A stretch of DNA of 64,000 nucleotides from an uncultured Christensenella sp. (lineage in GTDB: Bacteria; Bacillota; Clostridia; Christensenellales; UBA1750). The position numbers were made by a program, and so were the translations under genes. The stretch lies in the NCBI GenBank assembly GCA_905193155.1, contig CAJJNQ010000003.1:1-64000 (forward strand), in the 5' to 3' direction. Positions within the stretch are counted from its first letter, which is position 1, and the number at the start of each line of letters is the position of its first letter. The notes below the pieces were generated by a model. That model ran no database searches, was not told the DNA's origin, and was given only the letters and a program-made list of their open reading frames with translations. Shown here piece after piece: positions 1 through 9,086 of this stretch.

Positions 1-83
1 GACCCTTCAGGCCGCTTAATTCAAATAATGTCTAACTTTTGGGGTTCACTTCATTTATGCTCATCCGCTTTTTCTATTCCTTT

Positions 84-1322
84 TTAGCGCTTTGCGCCGC
101 CGGTTGCCTTGGTCAGGATGGCGGACTGGAAGGAGAAGGACGAAGCCTCGCGCTCCTCGTGCGCCTCGATGGCCGCGTCCACCATGCGGTCGATCAGTTC
201 GCGATAGGAGATGCCGACCGGCTCGAACAGATAGAAGGCCAGCGAACCGGGGATGGTATTGACCTCGTTGACGTAGACCTTGTTTTCTGCCTTGTCGATG
301 ATGTAGTCCACGCGCACGACGCCCTTGAGGTCCATCACGCGGAAGATCTGCTCGGTCATCGAGCGGATCTCGTTCGTCATCTCATCCGGAATGGGCGCAG
401 GGATCTGGCGGGACAGGGAGGCCATGCCGTTCTTCCCTCCGCCGCCCTTGACGGGCATTCCCTTGGCGGGCATCGCGCTCTTGACGCCGCCCTTCACACC
501 ACCTTTGGTTCCGCCCTTGCCGCCGCGCAAATATTTTTCGTCGAAGGTCAGGAACTCCTGCCAGGAGACAGGCATCTCGCAAACCGAGACGGTGACGTTC
601 TTGCCATAGCCCACGGCGGCGCAGTTGACCTCGTCGGGGTGATCCACGCCATGCTCGACGAGAATGCGGCGGTCAAAAGAAGCCGCCGTGTCGATGGCGT
701 CGGCCAGACTCTGACGGTCGCGCGCCTTGGTGATACCAATGGACGAACCGAGGTTGGCAGGCTTGACAAAGGCGGGATAGCCGATCTCGCGCTCCACGCG
801 GTCGAGCACGGCCTCGCGGTCCTTCTGCCAATCGCAGCGCTCAAACCAGGTCATATCAAGCACGGGCAGGCCGCAGCCCTTGTAGATCAGCTTCATGGCG
901 ATCTTGTCCATACCGGTGGCGGAACCGAGCACGCCCGCAGAAGTATACGGCACACCATAGAGCTCCAACAGACCCTGAACGGTGCCGTCCTCGCCATTCA
1001 TGCCGTGGAAGCACATCAGCGCGCACTCCACATCCCAAAGCACCGCATTGCCGCCGAAGAGACCGGTCTTTTTCTTGATCAGCAGCGCGCCGCCGCCCTC
1101 TTTGGGCACCAGTTGGCATTCCGTGACGCGGCGCTCGTCAAAATGGGTATAAAAATCCATGCGGCGCAGCGCGTCGCCCGTCCACCAGCGGCCCGCCATA
1201 TCAATGTAGACGGGGATGACGGTGTATTTGGAGGGATCCGCATTATCCATCGCCTGAACGGCGGTAATGATCGAAACATCGTGCTCACAGGCACGGCTGC
1301 CGTACAAAACAATCAGTCTCAT
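84..1322 (-). CDS. ddl: D-alanine--D-alanine ligase with Gly/Lys-rich insertion
   Basis: ATP-grasp ligase that joins two D-alanines for peptidoglycan precursor synthesis in the cytoplasm. The N-terminal EHDVS motif, the FVKPANLGSS stretch (residues about 185-194) and the metal-binding VNEVNTIPG near the C-terminus are all present. At 412 residues it is longer than the usual 300-370. The excess is a low-complexity segment of Gly, Lys and Val (about residues 267-304) directly after DEKYL, the position of the omega loop that closes over the active site. The KY pair there favours D-Ala-D-Ala over D-Ala-D-lactate specificity. It follows the MurF-like gene after 16 bases, so the two last cytoplasmic steps before lipid attachment are co-expressed. 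The family is certain; the effect of the insertion is unknown. Confidence 0.93.
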   Translation of the reverse strand: MRLIVLYGSRACEHDVSIITAVQAMDNADPSKYTVIPVYIDMAGRWWTGDALRRMDFYTHFDERRVTECQLVPKEGGGALLIKKKTGLFGGNAVLWDVECALMCFHGMNGEDGTVQGLLELYGVPYTSAGVLGSATGMDKIAMKLIYKGCGLPVLDMTWFERCDWQKDREAVLDRVEREIGYPAFVKPANLGSSIGITKARDRQSLADAIDTAASFDRRILVEHGVDHPDEVNCAAVGYGKNVTVSVCEMPVSWQEFLTFDEKYLRGGKGGTKGGVKGGVKSAMPAKGMPVKGGGGKNGMASLSRQIPAPIPDEMTNEIRSMTEQIFRVMDLKGVVRVDYIIDKAENKVYVNEVNTIPGSLAFYLFEPVGISYRELIDRMVDAAIEAHEEREASSFSFQSAILTKATGGAKR

Positions 1323-1338
1323 GTTTTATCGCACCTTC

Positions 1339-2934
1339 TTATTCGTTATAGTTATCGGGAAGATCGTTTTCAAACAGCACCACGTCGCCGGGACGAGTGG
1401 TCTTGGCGATGAAATCGCTGGCTTCGGCCAGGGTATTGACGCGCAGGATGTCGTCCGCATTAAAACCTTCTTCCAGCAGCCCTTCGTAGATGGGCTGCGT
1501 GCGCTTGATGCCCACCAGCACCGCAATATTACAGGCCTTGGCCATCTGGCGGCCGAACTCATGGTTCAGCTCCTGCTCGCTTGCGCCCAGCTCCACCATG
1601 CCGGGGGTGACACAGATTCTGCGCCCCGGGAACACCGCCAGCACGTCCATGGCGGACTTTGCGCCTGCGGGATTTGCGTTGAACGCATCGTCGATGACGG
1701 TGACGCCGCCCGCGCCGCGAATGAGCTGCAAGCGATGCTCCACCGGCTGAAGCTTGCTCATACCCGCGCGCAGCTGCTCTTCCGTAAGGCCAAGGTGCAG
1801 CGCGACCGCCGCACAAAGCACCGCGTTCTGGATGTTGTGGCGGCCGAGCAGCGGAACGGTGCAGGAAATTGTGCCCTTAGGCGTGACCAGATCAAAGGAC
1901 GAACCCTCCGCGCTGACCGTGATGTTCTCTGCGTGAATGGGGCTCTTGGCATCCAGTCCGGCTAAGGTTTTGTCAGCCAGCGCCGTCTTTTCATAGAGCG
2001 ATTCGCAAATGCCGCCGTCCGCAGCAAAGAACGCTGCGCCGTCTGCGGGCAGTCCTTCAATCAGCTCGTATTTAGTCGCCGCAACGGTTTCGATATTGCC
2101 GAAGGTTTCCAGATGCTGCGGTCCCACGCTGGTGATCAGCCCGACCGTCGGGTGCACCAGCTCCACCAGTTCCTTGATGTCGCCCTTGTGACGCGCGCCC
2201 ATCTCCGCAATAAACACCTGATGCTCGTCTTTCAACTGTTCGCGCACGACGCGGGTAATGCCCATGGGCGTGTTGAAGGACGAGGGCGTGGCCAGCACGT
2301 TATATTTTTCCGACAGCAGCGTAGCCAGTATGAATTTGGTGCTGGTCTTGCCGTAGCTGCCGGTGATGCCGATGCGGATGAGGTCCGGATTCTGCTGCAA
2401 TTTCTTCTGCGCATCGCGGAAATAGTTCTTATTGATGGCGTTTTCCATCGGCTGCGCAATGCGCGCGGAAAGCGCAAGCGTCCACACCCAGACGGCGGGC
2501 AGCGCAAAGGGCAGCGCGCGCAGCTGGACAACATAATCCCCCGCCACATCGATGAGCACAAAGATGAGCGCCCAGAGCACGGCATGCACCGCCAGCAGGC
2601 GCTGCACGCGCTTGGTCAGCACCAGCTTTTTCTTCGCCGGCACGCGCTTATAAAGCGCAAAGCAGACGATGCTGGCCGCCAGCATCACGGCGCTCGTGAT
2701 AAAATACGTCCAAACACCCGCAAAGAAACTCAGCGCCACCATCGCCAGGAGCGACACAATGCTCACAATCAGCCCCTTGACGTAGGCACGCTCTTTGTTG
2801 GCGGCAATCCACCGCCGGTAGCCGTCCAGCTGATAGCTCTCCAGCTGGAGCATGTGCAGGTACTCCATGCAGCCCAGCGTCATCGCCGCGGTGAGCATCA
2901 GCACCGGCACGATCATGTTCACAAATTCCAGCAT
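1339..2934 (-). CDS. Membrane-anchored MurF-like Mur ligase
   Basis: Mur ligase family protein of 531 residues, most likely the UDP-MurNAc-tripeptide:D-Ala-D-Ala ligase, given that ddl lies directly downstream. Residues 1-160 hold about five hydrophobic segments (near 5-22, 53-70, 74-95, 113-133 and 140-158). The ATP-binding P-loop GSYGKTSTK starts at 192, followed by the central-domain motif EMGARHKGDI and a C-terminal domain containing VIDDAFNANP, typical of MurF. The normal MurF N-terminal substrate domain is absent and replaced by the membrane region. A GGAGGAG ribosome site precedes the ATG. It sits between an alpha/beta hydrolase (18 bases) and ddl (16 bases). The ligase fold is clear; the precise substrate is inferred from context. 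Confidence 0.85.
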   Translation of the reverse strand: MLEFVNMIVPVLMLTAAMTLGCMEYLHMLQLESYQLDGYRRWIAANKERAYVKGLIVSIVSLLAMVALSFFAGVWTYFITSAVMLAASIVCFALYKRVPAKKKLVLTKRVQRLLAVHAVLWALIFVLIDVAGDYVVQLRALPFALPAVWVWTLALSARIAQPMENAINKNYFRDAQKKLQQNPDLIRIGITGSYGKTSTKFILATLLSEKYNVLATPSSFNTPMGITRVVREQLKDEHQVFIAEMGARHKGDIKELVELVHPTVGLITSVGPQHLETFGNIETVAATKYELIEGLPADGAAFFAADGGICESLYEKTALADKTLAGLDAKSPIHAENITVSAEGSSFDLVTPKGTISCTVPLLGRHNIQNAVLCAAVALHLGLTEEQLRAGMSKLQPVEHRLQLIRGAGGVTVIDDAFNANPAGAKSAMDVLAVFPGRRICVTPGMVELGASEQELNHEFGRQMAKACNIAVLVGIKRTQPIYEGLLEEGFNADDILRVNTLAEASDFIAKTTRPGDVVLFENDLPDNYNE

Positions 2935-2952
2935 GCTCTCTCCTCCAAAGTT

Positions 2953-3723
2953 TTAAGCCTCTTTTGCTTTCTGCGGGAAGAAAAACGCATCCGCAATGCG
3001 CAGGAAACTGCCGCACTGATCGAGATAGGCAAAATGCCCCGCGTTTTCCAGCACGATCAGCGCCGAACCCTTGATCTCCTTTTCCATCTGCTGCCCCATC
3101 CAGACCGGGGTCGCCGTGTCGTTCCGTCCCCAGATGAGCAGGGTTTCTGCCTTGACCTTGGGCAGGCACCAGGCAAGATCCTGATTGACGACGTTGACGA
3201 AGGTGGTCTTCATGCAGTAGGGCAGCGCCTTGTAATCCGCCGAGCCGAAGCGTGAAAGCTTTTTTCGCAGCTCGTCGCTGTTGGGGATCAGGTAGGTCAG
3301 CTTCTTCATGGTCTTGAAGAAGTTGGTCTTGAGATAATAGCCCTTGCTGCGCTTGGGCAGCAGTCCCGCCGCATCGGTCAGCAGCAGCTTTCCGATCAAT
3401 TCGGGACGGGTCGCCGCCAGCAGCAGCGCTACGCGCCCGCCGAAGCTGTGCGCAATGATGTCGCAGCCGGAAATGCCGGTCTGCTCGATGAATGCCGCCG
3501 TGAAGGTGCAGTAATCGTCTACCGTCCATCCCTCTTCCGGCGGGAAGCCGCTCTTGCCGTGACCGGGAAAGTCGATCACCGTCACGCGGTAGTTTTGCTT
3601 AAAATGCTCCGTAACCGGCAGCCAGCTGTCGATGCAGCCTCCCCAGCCGTGCAGCAGCAGAAGATCTTTCCCCTCGCCCACCTGTTCATAATGGCAGTTG
3701 ATGCCGTTGATTTCCAAATCCAT
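2953..3723 (-). CDS. Alpha/beta hydrolase
   Basis: Alpha/beta-fold hydrolase of 256 residues. It has the oxyanion-hole motif HGWGG, the DFPGHGKSG turn, the nucleophile elbow AHSFGG and a late GHFAY segment carrying the likely catalytic His. I place the start at the ATG (MDLEING) because a GGGGGG ribosome site sits just upstream; a longer frame would begin inside the preceding gene. Its ATG lies one base after the stop of the MocR-type regulator, so the pair is translationally coupled. Substrate unknown. Position between a PLP regulator and MurF/Ddl hints at a role in precursor or lipid metabolism, but this is only context. Confidence 0.85.
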   Translation of the reverse strand: MDLEINGINCHYEQVGEGKDLLLLHGWGGCIDSWLPVTEHFKQNYRVTVIDFPGHGKSGFPPEEGWTVDDYCTFTAAFIEQTGISGCDIIAHSFGGRVALLLAATRPELIGKLLLTDAAGLLPKRSKGYYLKTNFFKTMKKLTYLIPNSDELRKKLSRFGSADYKALPYCMKTTFVNVVNQDLAWCLPKVKAETLLIWGRNDTATPVWMGQQMEKEIKGSALIVLENAGHFAYLDQCGSFLRIADAFFFPQKAKEA

Positions 3724-3724
3724 A

Positions 3725-5185
3725 TTATCCCCCCAGCGATGCGATATAATCTGACAAAATGCCGATTCCCTTTTCAATCTGCTCCGGCGTCAGGCGGGAA
3801 AAGCCGAGCCGGATGCAGTTGCGCCCGCGCCCGTCCGGATAGAACGCATCTCCCGGCGCGTAGAGCACGCCGGCTTCCCGCGCGCCCTCCATCGCCGCAC
3901 GCAAGTCAAGCGTTTCCGGAAATTCGAGCCAGGCGGAAAACCCGCCCTCGACCCGCGCCCACTTCGCGCGCCCCGCAAAATGGCGGTCCAACGCGTCGTA
4001 GAGCGCATCGAGCCTTTCCCGATAAAGCCCGCGCGTGCGCTTGATATGGCGGTCGAGATGACCCTCGATGCAGTATTGCCGCAGCGCGGCCTGCAAAAGC
4101 GGCGGCGTGTGAATATCCTGATTGTATTTTTCATGCGTCAAATAGCGGTAAAGCGGTTTGGGCGCGACGACCCAGCCCACGCGGATGCCCGGAAACAGCA
4201 CCTTGGAAAAGCTACCCGCGTAGACCACGCCTTCCGAGCCGCGCAGCGCCTTGATGGCGGGGTGGCATTCCCCGCGGAAGCGCAGCTCCTCGTTGAATCC
4301 GTCCTCTAAAATGGGCACGTCATGCTCCGCGCACAACCGCAGAATCTCCCGGCGGCGGCTCAGGCTCATGTTGCGCCCCGTGGGGTTGTGATAAGTCGGG
4401 ATGAGATACACCAACCGAAGCTCCTGCTCCACCATGGCCTTTTCCAGCGCCGCGGGAATCATTCCCTCCGCGTCGCATTCGATGGGCACGGTTTTCGCAC
4501 CCCTTGCGCGCAGGATACCAAGGAACCCGTTATAGGTCGGCGCTTCCACGCCCACCGCGCCGCCCACCGGCACCAGCGTATCCACCACCAGCCCGGCGCC
4601 CTGGCGGAAGCCGGACGTGACGAGCACCTCTTGATCCTCCATCCGCAGGCCCTTTCCCGTGAGATATTCCCGCAGAAACTCGCGGAAGGGTTCGTAGCCG
4701 CGCGTATAGCCGTAGGCCAGCAGCACACTTCCCTCTTGAACCATCACGGTGTTGAGCGCCCGCCGGAACGCATCGTTTTCAAAGGCATGGTAATCCGGAG
4801 CGAGCGATGAGAAGGAGATCACCTCGCGATTGCCCAGATCCACGCGCCCCTCGTTTTCACGGAAGGCGGCATAGTCCCTCGCTTCGGCGCTGATGTGGCG
4901 CTCCCAATCAAAGGGTTTCTCGCAGGGCTGCTCATCGGTTTCGGTTTTACGTTCCGCCGCAAAGGCCCCCTGCCCCGGCACAATGCGCACCAGGCCTTCG
5001 CCCTCCAGCATCCGGTAGGCTTCATCCACAGTGTTGCGGCTCAGGTGCAGCAGATGGGACATCTCTCTGGCCGACGGCAGGCGCGAGGCGGGCGCAATTG
5101 CGCCGGAGAGCAGGCGCGTGCGCAGCTGATCCCGCAGCTGAAGGTAGAGCGGCCGTTTTGCCGCCGCATCCAGCCGGATATCCAT
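3725..5185 (-). CDS. MocR-family GntR regulator/aminotransferase fusion
   Basis: Transcription factor made of an N-terminal winged helix (residues about 8-75, with SAREMSHLLHLSRNTVDEAY) joined to a fold-type I PLP aminotransferase domain from about 110 to the end. The PLP lysine lies in GSFSKVLFPG. Members of this family sense PLP or amino-acid derivatives and often control adjacent genes. The start is set at the ATG 7 bases after GGGGAGG; an upstream GTG would sit almost on the ribosome site. It is first in a run with a hydrolase, a MurF-like ligase and ddl, so it may autoregulate a cell-wall amino-acid operon. Effector not deducible. Confidence 0.9.
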   Translation of the reverse strand: MDIRLDAAAKRPLYLQLRDQLRTRLLSGAIAPASRLPSAREMSHLLHLSRNTVDEAYRMLEGEGLVRIVPGQGAFAAERKTETDEQPCEKPFDWERHISAEARDYAAFRENEGRVDLGNREVISFSSLAPDYHAFENDAFRRALNTVMVQEGSVLLAYGYTRGYEPFREFLREYLTGKGLRMEDQEVLVTSGFRQGAGLVVDTLVPVGGAVGVEAPTYNGFLGILRARGAKTVPIECDAEGMIPAALEKAMVEQELRLVYLIPTYHNPTGRNMSLSRRREILRLCAEHDVPILEDGFNEELRFRGECHPAIKALRGSEGVVYAGSFSKVLFPGIRVGWVVAPKPLYRYLTHEKYNQDIHTPPLLQAALRQYCIEGHLDRHIKRTRGLYRERLDALYDALDRHFAGRAKWARVEGGFSAWLEFPETLDLRAAMEGAREAGVLYAPGDAFYPDGRGRNCIRLGFSRLTPEQIEKGIGILSDYIASLGG

Positions 5186-5303
5186 GCGCACACCTCCCCC
5201 ATTTTCACTCCCTCTATTTTATATGCTGCGAATCCAAAAGGAAAGTGCCACGGGCAGGAAATTTTTCCACCTTCGCGGCACTTTCTTGAAATTTACTCGG
5301 TTT

Positions 5304-5855
5304 TTACTGTTCCATCTGGCGGCCGATGAACCCTGCGGCGGTCTGCGCGACCTTGATTTCCGCATCGCCCATACCCGCACCATTTTCCTTGCTCAGCAGC
5401 GCGACCGCCCCGACGGCCTCCCCTTCGACCAGAATCGGTGCGATGACCTGCGCGGTATAGGCCGCGGCATCCTCATCTGCTGCGATGGGGATGCGTTTTC
5501 CCTCCTGTCCGCTCATGCTGACGGTCTTTCTCTCCTGCATCACGCGCTCCAACTCAGGGCTCAGGCTTTTATCCTGCAATTCCCTACGCGCTGTTCCCGA
5601 GGCGGAGATCACCTGATCCTTATCACAGATCACGGCGGTGTTGCCCAGCGCGCGCACGAGCGACTCGGTATATTCTTTGGCAAACCCGCTCAGCTCCCCG
5701 ATGGGCGAATACTTCCGAAGGATCACCCCGCCGTCCCGATCAGTATAAATCTCCAGCGGGTCGCCCTCGCGGATGCGCAGCGTGCGGCGAATCTCCTTCG
5801 GGATCACCACACGGCCGAGTTCATCAATTCTTCTGACGATGCCTGTTGCTTTCAA
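5304..5855 (-). CDS. spoVT: Stage V sporulation protein T (AbrB-type regulator)
   Basis: SpoVT controls forespore gene expression late in sporulation. The N-terminal SpoVT/AbrB swapped-hairpin DNA-binding domain (residues 1-50, GRVVIPKEIRRTLRI) is followed by a GAF-like domain (about 55-180). At 183 residues it has the usual length. Translation starts at a TTG, 8 bases after AAGGAGG. It is transcribed alone, with no close partner on the minus strand. Its presence is the best evidence in the window that the organism belongs to a spore-forming lineage, though it does not prove that this strain makes spores. Confidence 0.93.
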   Translation of the reverse strand: MKATGIVRRIDELGRVVIPKEIRRTLRIREGDPLEIYTDRDGGVILRKYSPIGELSGFAKEYTESLVRALGNTAVICDKDQVISASGTARRELQDKSLSPELERVMQERKTVSMSGQEGKRIPIAADEDAAAYTAQVIAPILVEGEAVGAVALLSKENGAGMGDAEIKVAQTAAGFIGRQMEQ

Positions 5856-5974
5856 GAGCCAAGCCTCCTTAAAAATTCCGACTTTTTCATGGCAGGCTTA
5901 GATTTTACAGCGCTGCCTTTTTCTATACAGCTGCCGCACTCCCGGAAGCTTTTCCCAAATTTGTTTTCCACATT

Positions 5975-6565
5975 TTAATCCATGAGTTCGACAAAATGCA
6001 CGGCGGATTCGTCCCAATATTTCCAATAGACCCGGTCTGCGTTTCCGTCCAGATTGAGCTGATACATCCGAAAAATCGCGGGAAAACGTTTGGGCATCCA
6101 TAGTTCTTCATAAGAGTAGACATATTTCATGCCGATGCGGCGCATCACGCTTCCGCTGCGCGGGTTATTGACATCGTGCGTCGCCGTCAGATACGGCAAG
6201 CCGTCCTGCCGAGTGCGCTCGACCGCAGCGGCAGCCGCCTCAGACATATAGCCCCTGTTCCAATATTCCTTCGCCAAACCGTAACCCAAATCATGGCTTT
6301 CTCCGCCGTCTATATGCAGATAACCGATGGGCTCTTCCTTATTCTTTTCGCAAATCACATAATGATATATTTCTCCGCGGGCATACGGCTCCAGAAAACG
6401 CTCGCGGCAGAACTTTGCCGTCTCCTCCGCCGTGCGCAGCGAAAACCACGGCAAAAAGGTATTGACCGCCGCATCGCTCAGCAGGCGCTGCATAGCCGAC
6501 AAATCTTTTTCCTCCTTGTAGTGGCGCAGACACAGGTGTTCCGTCGAAATAATCTCAGAGTTCAT
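5975..6565 (-). CDS. GNAT family N-acetyltransferase
   Basis: Acetyltransferase of 196 residues of the RimJ/RimL-like GNAT type: an N-terminal LRHYKEEKD segment, a DLGYGLAKEYWNRGYMSEA stretch forming the acetyl-CoA pyrophosphate loop region, and a conserved Asn-Pro-Arg-Ser turn (NNPRSGSVMRRIGM). Start chosen at MNSEI, preceded by GGAGGAGGG. These enzymes acetylate amino groups of ribosomal proteins, small molecules or antibiotics using acetyl-CoA; the substrate cannot be told here. It appears to be monocistronic. Confidence 0.85.
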   Translation of the reverse strand: MNSEIISTEHLCLRHYKEEKDLSAMQRLLSDAAVNTFLPWFSLRTAEETAKFCRERFLEPYARGEIYHYVICEKNKEEPIGYLHIDGGESHDLGYGLAKEYWNRGYMSEAAAAAVERTRQDGLPYLTATHDVNNPRSGSVMRRIGMKYVYSYEELWMPKRFPAIFRMYQLNLDGNADRVYWKYWDESAVHFVELMD

Positions 6566-6599
6566 GTTCTTTCCCTCCTCCTTTATCAAGCCTAGCATT

Positions 6600-6834
6600 C
6601 TCTTTGGAGAATGTCAATATCTTCTTCCTACTATAACGAAGTTAATTTATAAAAAAGAAAGAAAGGAGTTGAACGCTGCTCTGCATCATCCAACTCCCCC
6701 TGCAGCCCTCTCTGCCTACCATAACTTTTCAATCCACATCTTTTCCCGAATCGAAAAGATGACAATCCTCATTATAAAGGAATGTGCGTTTTCCGGCAAG
6801 AGTGCCTTTATCTGTTTTTTCCGGGACAACGATA
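6600..6834. other. AT-rich intergenic stretch
   Basis: Noncoding gap between two divergently transcribed genes, noticeably more AT-rich than the surroundings. It carries a GGAGTTG/CAACTCC inverted repeat with a loop of about 20 bases near 6665-6700. No plausible protein with a ribosome site was found; a frame running through it lacks any recognisable composition. Confidence 0.4.
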
Positions 6835-6862
6835 TTCACATTCTCAAGAGATGGATTATAAT
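6835..6862 (+). promoter_or_regulatory. Sigma-A promoter for the P-loop kinase gene
   Basis: TTCACA (-35, 5 of 6 consensus) and TATAAT (-10) separated by 16 bases, about 70 bases before the ATG of the downstream gene. The position is right for that gene and no other. Confidence 0.6.
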
Positions 6863-6929
6863 AATAAACAGAGCATCGCTCTCCAAGCGAATCCTGTCAT
6901 TCATATAGAATAGAAAAGAGGAAGATGAA

Positions 6930-7370
6930 ATGGTCATTGCATTATTTGGAGACAGCTGCACCGGAAAAAGCTCCATTGCCCAAAGGCTATCTGCACACCT
7001 TTCCGCCGATGTTTACAGCAGAAAAGACTATCTCCGGCTGGCGAAAAGTGAGCGCATGGCAGAGGTGCTTTTCCGCAAAAAGCTGAGGGGGGATAAAACT
7101 ATTCTTTATGTAATCTCCGAAAAAGAACTGCTTGCTTTGCTGCCGGATTCCTGCATCCGCGTGCTGATCACCGTCTCCCTGGACACCATCAAAACACGCT
7201 TTTCCGCACGGATGCACGGCAATCTTCCCGCCCCCGTGGCCGCTATGCTGGAACGAAAATACGGGCAGTTTGAGAAGGAGGCACATGATCTGCGCATTGA
7301 TACCGATCTGACTTCCTCCGAAGAAGCCTGTGCACAAATTCTGGCGCTTCTCCCCTCAAAGTCCGAATAA
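6930..7370 (+). CDS. Small P-loop nucleotide kinase-like protein
   Basis: 146-residue protein starting with MVIALFGDSCTGKSS, a Walker A motif seven residues from the start, as in shikimate, adenylate and cytidylate kinases. A basic lid-like region (RFSARMHGNLP) follows at about 90-100. The ribosome site GAGGAAG precedes the ATG. It is short for a housekeeping kinase, and no NMP-binding motif is obvious. Probably phosphorylates a small metabolite or acts as a regulatory ATPase; function not assigned. Confidence 0.75.
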   Translation: MVIALFGDSCTGKSSIAQRLSAHLSADVYSRKDYLRLAKSERMAEVLFRKKLRGDKTILYVISEKELLALLPDSCIRVLITVSLDTIKTRFSARMHGNLPAPVAAMLERKYGQFEKEAHDLRIDTDLTSSEEACAQILALLPSKSE

Positions 7371-7405
7371 CCCCAAGCCGCAGGAAACATTCCGCCGGCT
7401 TGGAG

Positions 7406-8185
7406 TTATTCTTCTTTCCTCCTCTTTTCCGCCGCGGCCCTTTTTCGGTCCTGACGCGCTTTCAGGATTTGCAGAGCGGAGAGCAGTGCCTGCACCAGCT
7501 CGTCATCGCGGCCGAAGAGCAGGGTCTTGTAGCGCACGGCCTCCACGATGAAGCGGATGCACAGGCTGTAAGCGTACTCGTCCCATAGACCGTCTATGCC
7601 GGGCAGACGATCTACCACGTCCCCGAAGGCCAGCACGGACATATCGTTGTGCGTGACCATTGATAAAAAGGTATATTCCTCCTGATACATCCTCTCCATG
7701 CCCGCAATGCGGAAGCGATTGAGAACGCTTAGGTTCCTTGACGCGTTATTTAGGAAGGGAAAGGAGAGCGTCGCGACCTTCAGCGCGGTGCGAAACTCAT
7801 TCTGTGCGCGCTGCCCCATCTGCTCGACCCGCTCCGCGCCGTATTGCCGCACCAGTTCATCGTAAGCCGGCTGTGTGTGAAACCGATAAACAGCAGAGCG
7901 ATTTTCAAGCATCATGGCGCGCACAACATGCTCATAGCCCGGTGCGCAGGCGAGATTTTTCAAATCCACCGTGCATTCCAGCGCAGACCGCAGCAATACC
8001 GACGTGGGCGCCCAACGATCCATCTGACCGGCCAGACGCACCGCACCATCGAGCAGCTCGATCAAGCGTGCATAGTATAGGATGAAATAAGCACGCTTTC
8101 TGTCCTCCGGCGCGCTTTGCAGCAGCGGGAGGTTTTCGTGCAGCAGCTCGATCATGCTGGTGACCACTCTTTCGGTCGTGTGCAT
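7406..8185 (-). CDS. DUF5677-like helical protein
   Basis: 259-residue, almost entirely helical protein. The segment SVLLRSALECTVDLKNL and a later THNDMSVLAF resemble proteins grouped as DUF5677, which are HEPN-like and often annotated as hypothetical. No signal peptide or membrane segment. The C-terminus is a highly charged Lys/Arg/Glu tail. A good AAAGGAGAT site sits 8 bases before the ATG. It is divergent from uppP and convergent with the small kinase gene. Function unknown; some relatives sit near defence or toxin genes, but nothing of that kind is adjacent. Confidence 0.6.
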   Translation of the reverse strand: MHTTERVVTSMIELLHENLPLLQSAPEDRKRAYFILYYARLIELLDGAVRLAGQMDRWAPTSVLLRSALECTVDLKNLACAPGYEHVVRAMMLENRSAVYRFHTQPAYDELVRQYGAERVEQMGQRAQNEFRTALKVATLSFPFLNNASRNLSVLNRFRIAGMERMYQEEYTFLSMVTHNDMSVLAFGDVVDRLPGIDGLWDEYAYSLCIRFIVEAVRYKTLLFGRDDELVQALLSALQILKARQDRKRAAAEKRRKEE

Positions 8186-8255
8186 CTTCCCATCTCCTTT
8201 AAAATAAGGTATACTATCTTACCGGAAAACATTACGGATTGGAGTTGACCCGCTT

Positions 8256-9029
8256 ATGAACGCTTGGCAAGCCATGCTGCTGGGACTGGTGCAGGGACTT
8301 TGCGAATTTCTGCCCGTCTCCTCATCGGGACATCTGGTGCTCTTTCAGACCATTCTGGGGATTGACGACCCCGGCATCCTGCTGGACACGCTGCTGCACG
8401 TCGGCACGCTGATCGCGATCTTCGTGGTCTTTTGGCGCGACATTTGGGCAATGATCCGCCGGCCGCTGTCCAAGCCGGTCTATATGCTGGTCATCGCAAC
8501 CATCCCCGCTGTAGTGGCGGCGCTGCTGCTGGGCGACTTTTTTGAAATCGCCTTCACCGGCAGATTCCTGGGGCTGGGCTTCCTCGCTACCTCGGTCATC
8601 CTGATGCTGACCGGCCGCAAGCAGGGACACCGCCGCGAGATGAACTATATGGATGCGCTGGTGATGGGCCTTTTTCAGGCCTTTGCGATTCTTCCCGGCG
8701 TTTCCCGCTCCGGCAGCACAATCTCCGGCGGTCTGGCGCGCGGCGTGGATCGGGAGGAAGCGGCAAAGTTCTCGTTCCTGATGTCCATTCCGGCGATTTT
8801 AGGCTCGGTGGTGCTTCAGGTAAAGGATCTGGCCACAGGACAGGCCGCAGCGCTGCCCGTTGTGCCGGTGATCTTAGGCACGGTGGTCGCGGCGCTCTCC
8901 TCGCTGTTTGCCATCAAGTTCATGCTCTACATCGTCAAGCGCACCAACCTGCGCTGGTTCGCGCTGTATACTGCAATCTTAGGTGTGCTGGTTTGTCTGG
9001 ATCAGTGGGTGTTCCACATCTTCTTCTAA
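8256..9029 (+). CDS. uppP: Undecaprenyl-diphosphatase
   Basis: Integral membrane enzyme (257 residues, about eight hydrophobic helices) that dephosphorylates undecaprenyl pyrophosphate to recycle the lipid carrier for cell-wall synthesis; loss or gain alters bacitracin tolerance. The BacA/UppP signatures are intact: the N-terminal GLVQGLCEFLPVSSSGHL and the later ILPGVSRSGSTI. Full length. Transcribed alone and followed by a strong terminator. Confidence 0.96.
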   Translation: MNAWQAMLLGLVQGLCEFLPVSSSGHLVLFQTILGIDDPGILLDTLLHVGTLIAIFVVFWRDIWAMIRRPLSKPVYMLVIATIPAVVAALLLGDFFEIAFTGRFLGLGFLATSVILMLTGRKQGHRREMNYMDALVMGLFQAFAILPGVSRSGSTISGGLARGVDREEAAKFSFLMSIPAILGSVVLQVKDLATGQAAALPVVPVILGTVVAALSSLFAIKFMLYIVKRTNLRWFALYTAILGVLVCLDQWVFHIFF

Positions 9030-9040
9030 CCGCTCTTTTG

Positions 9041-9077
9041 AAAACGCGCGCGGCTGCCTTTCAGCCGTGCGCGTTTT
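9041..9077. terminator. Bidirectional intrinsic terminator
   Basis: Stem AAAACGCGC/GCGCGTTTT with an inner GGCTG/CAGCC, followed by T-rich sequence on both strands. It lies between convergent uppP and the HAD phosphatase gene. Confidence 0.8.
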
Positions 9078-9086
9078 GTTTTGCCG

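Noticed and set aside
6564..6908. 114-codon plus-strand frame in the gap before the P-loop kinase
   Set aside because: No ribosome site, atypical composition, and it overlaps the acetyltransferase start and the promoter at 6,835.
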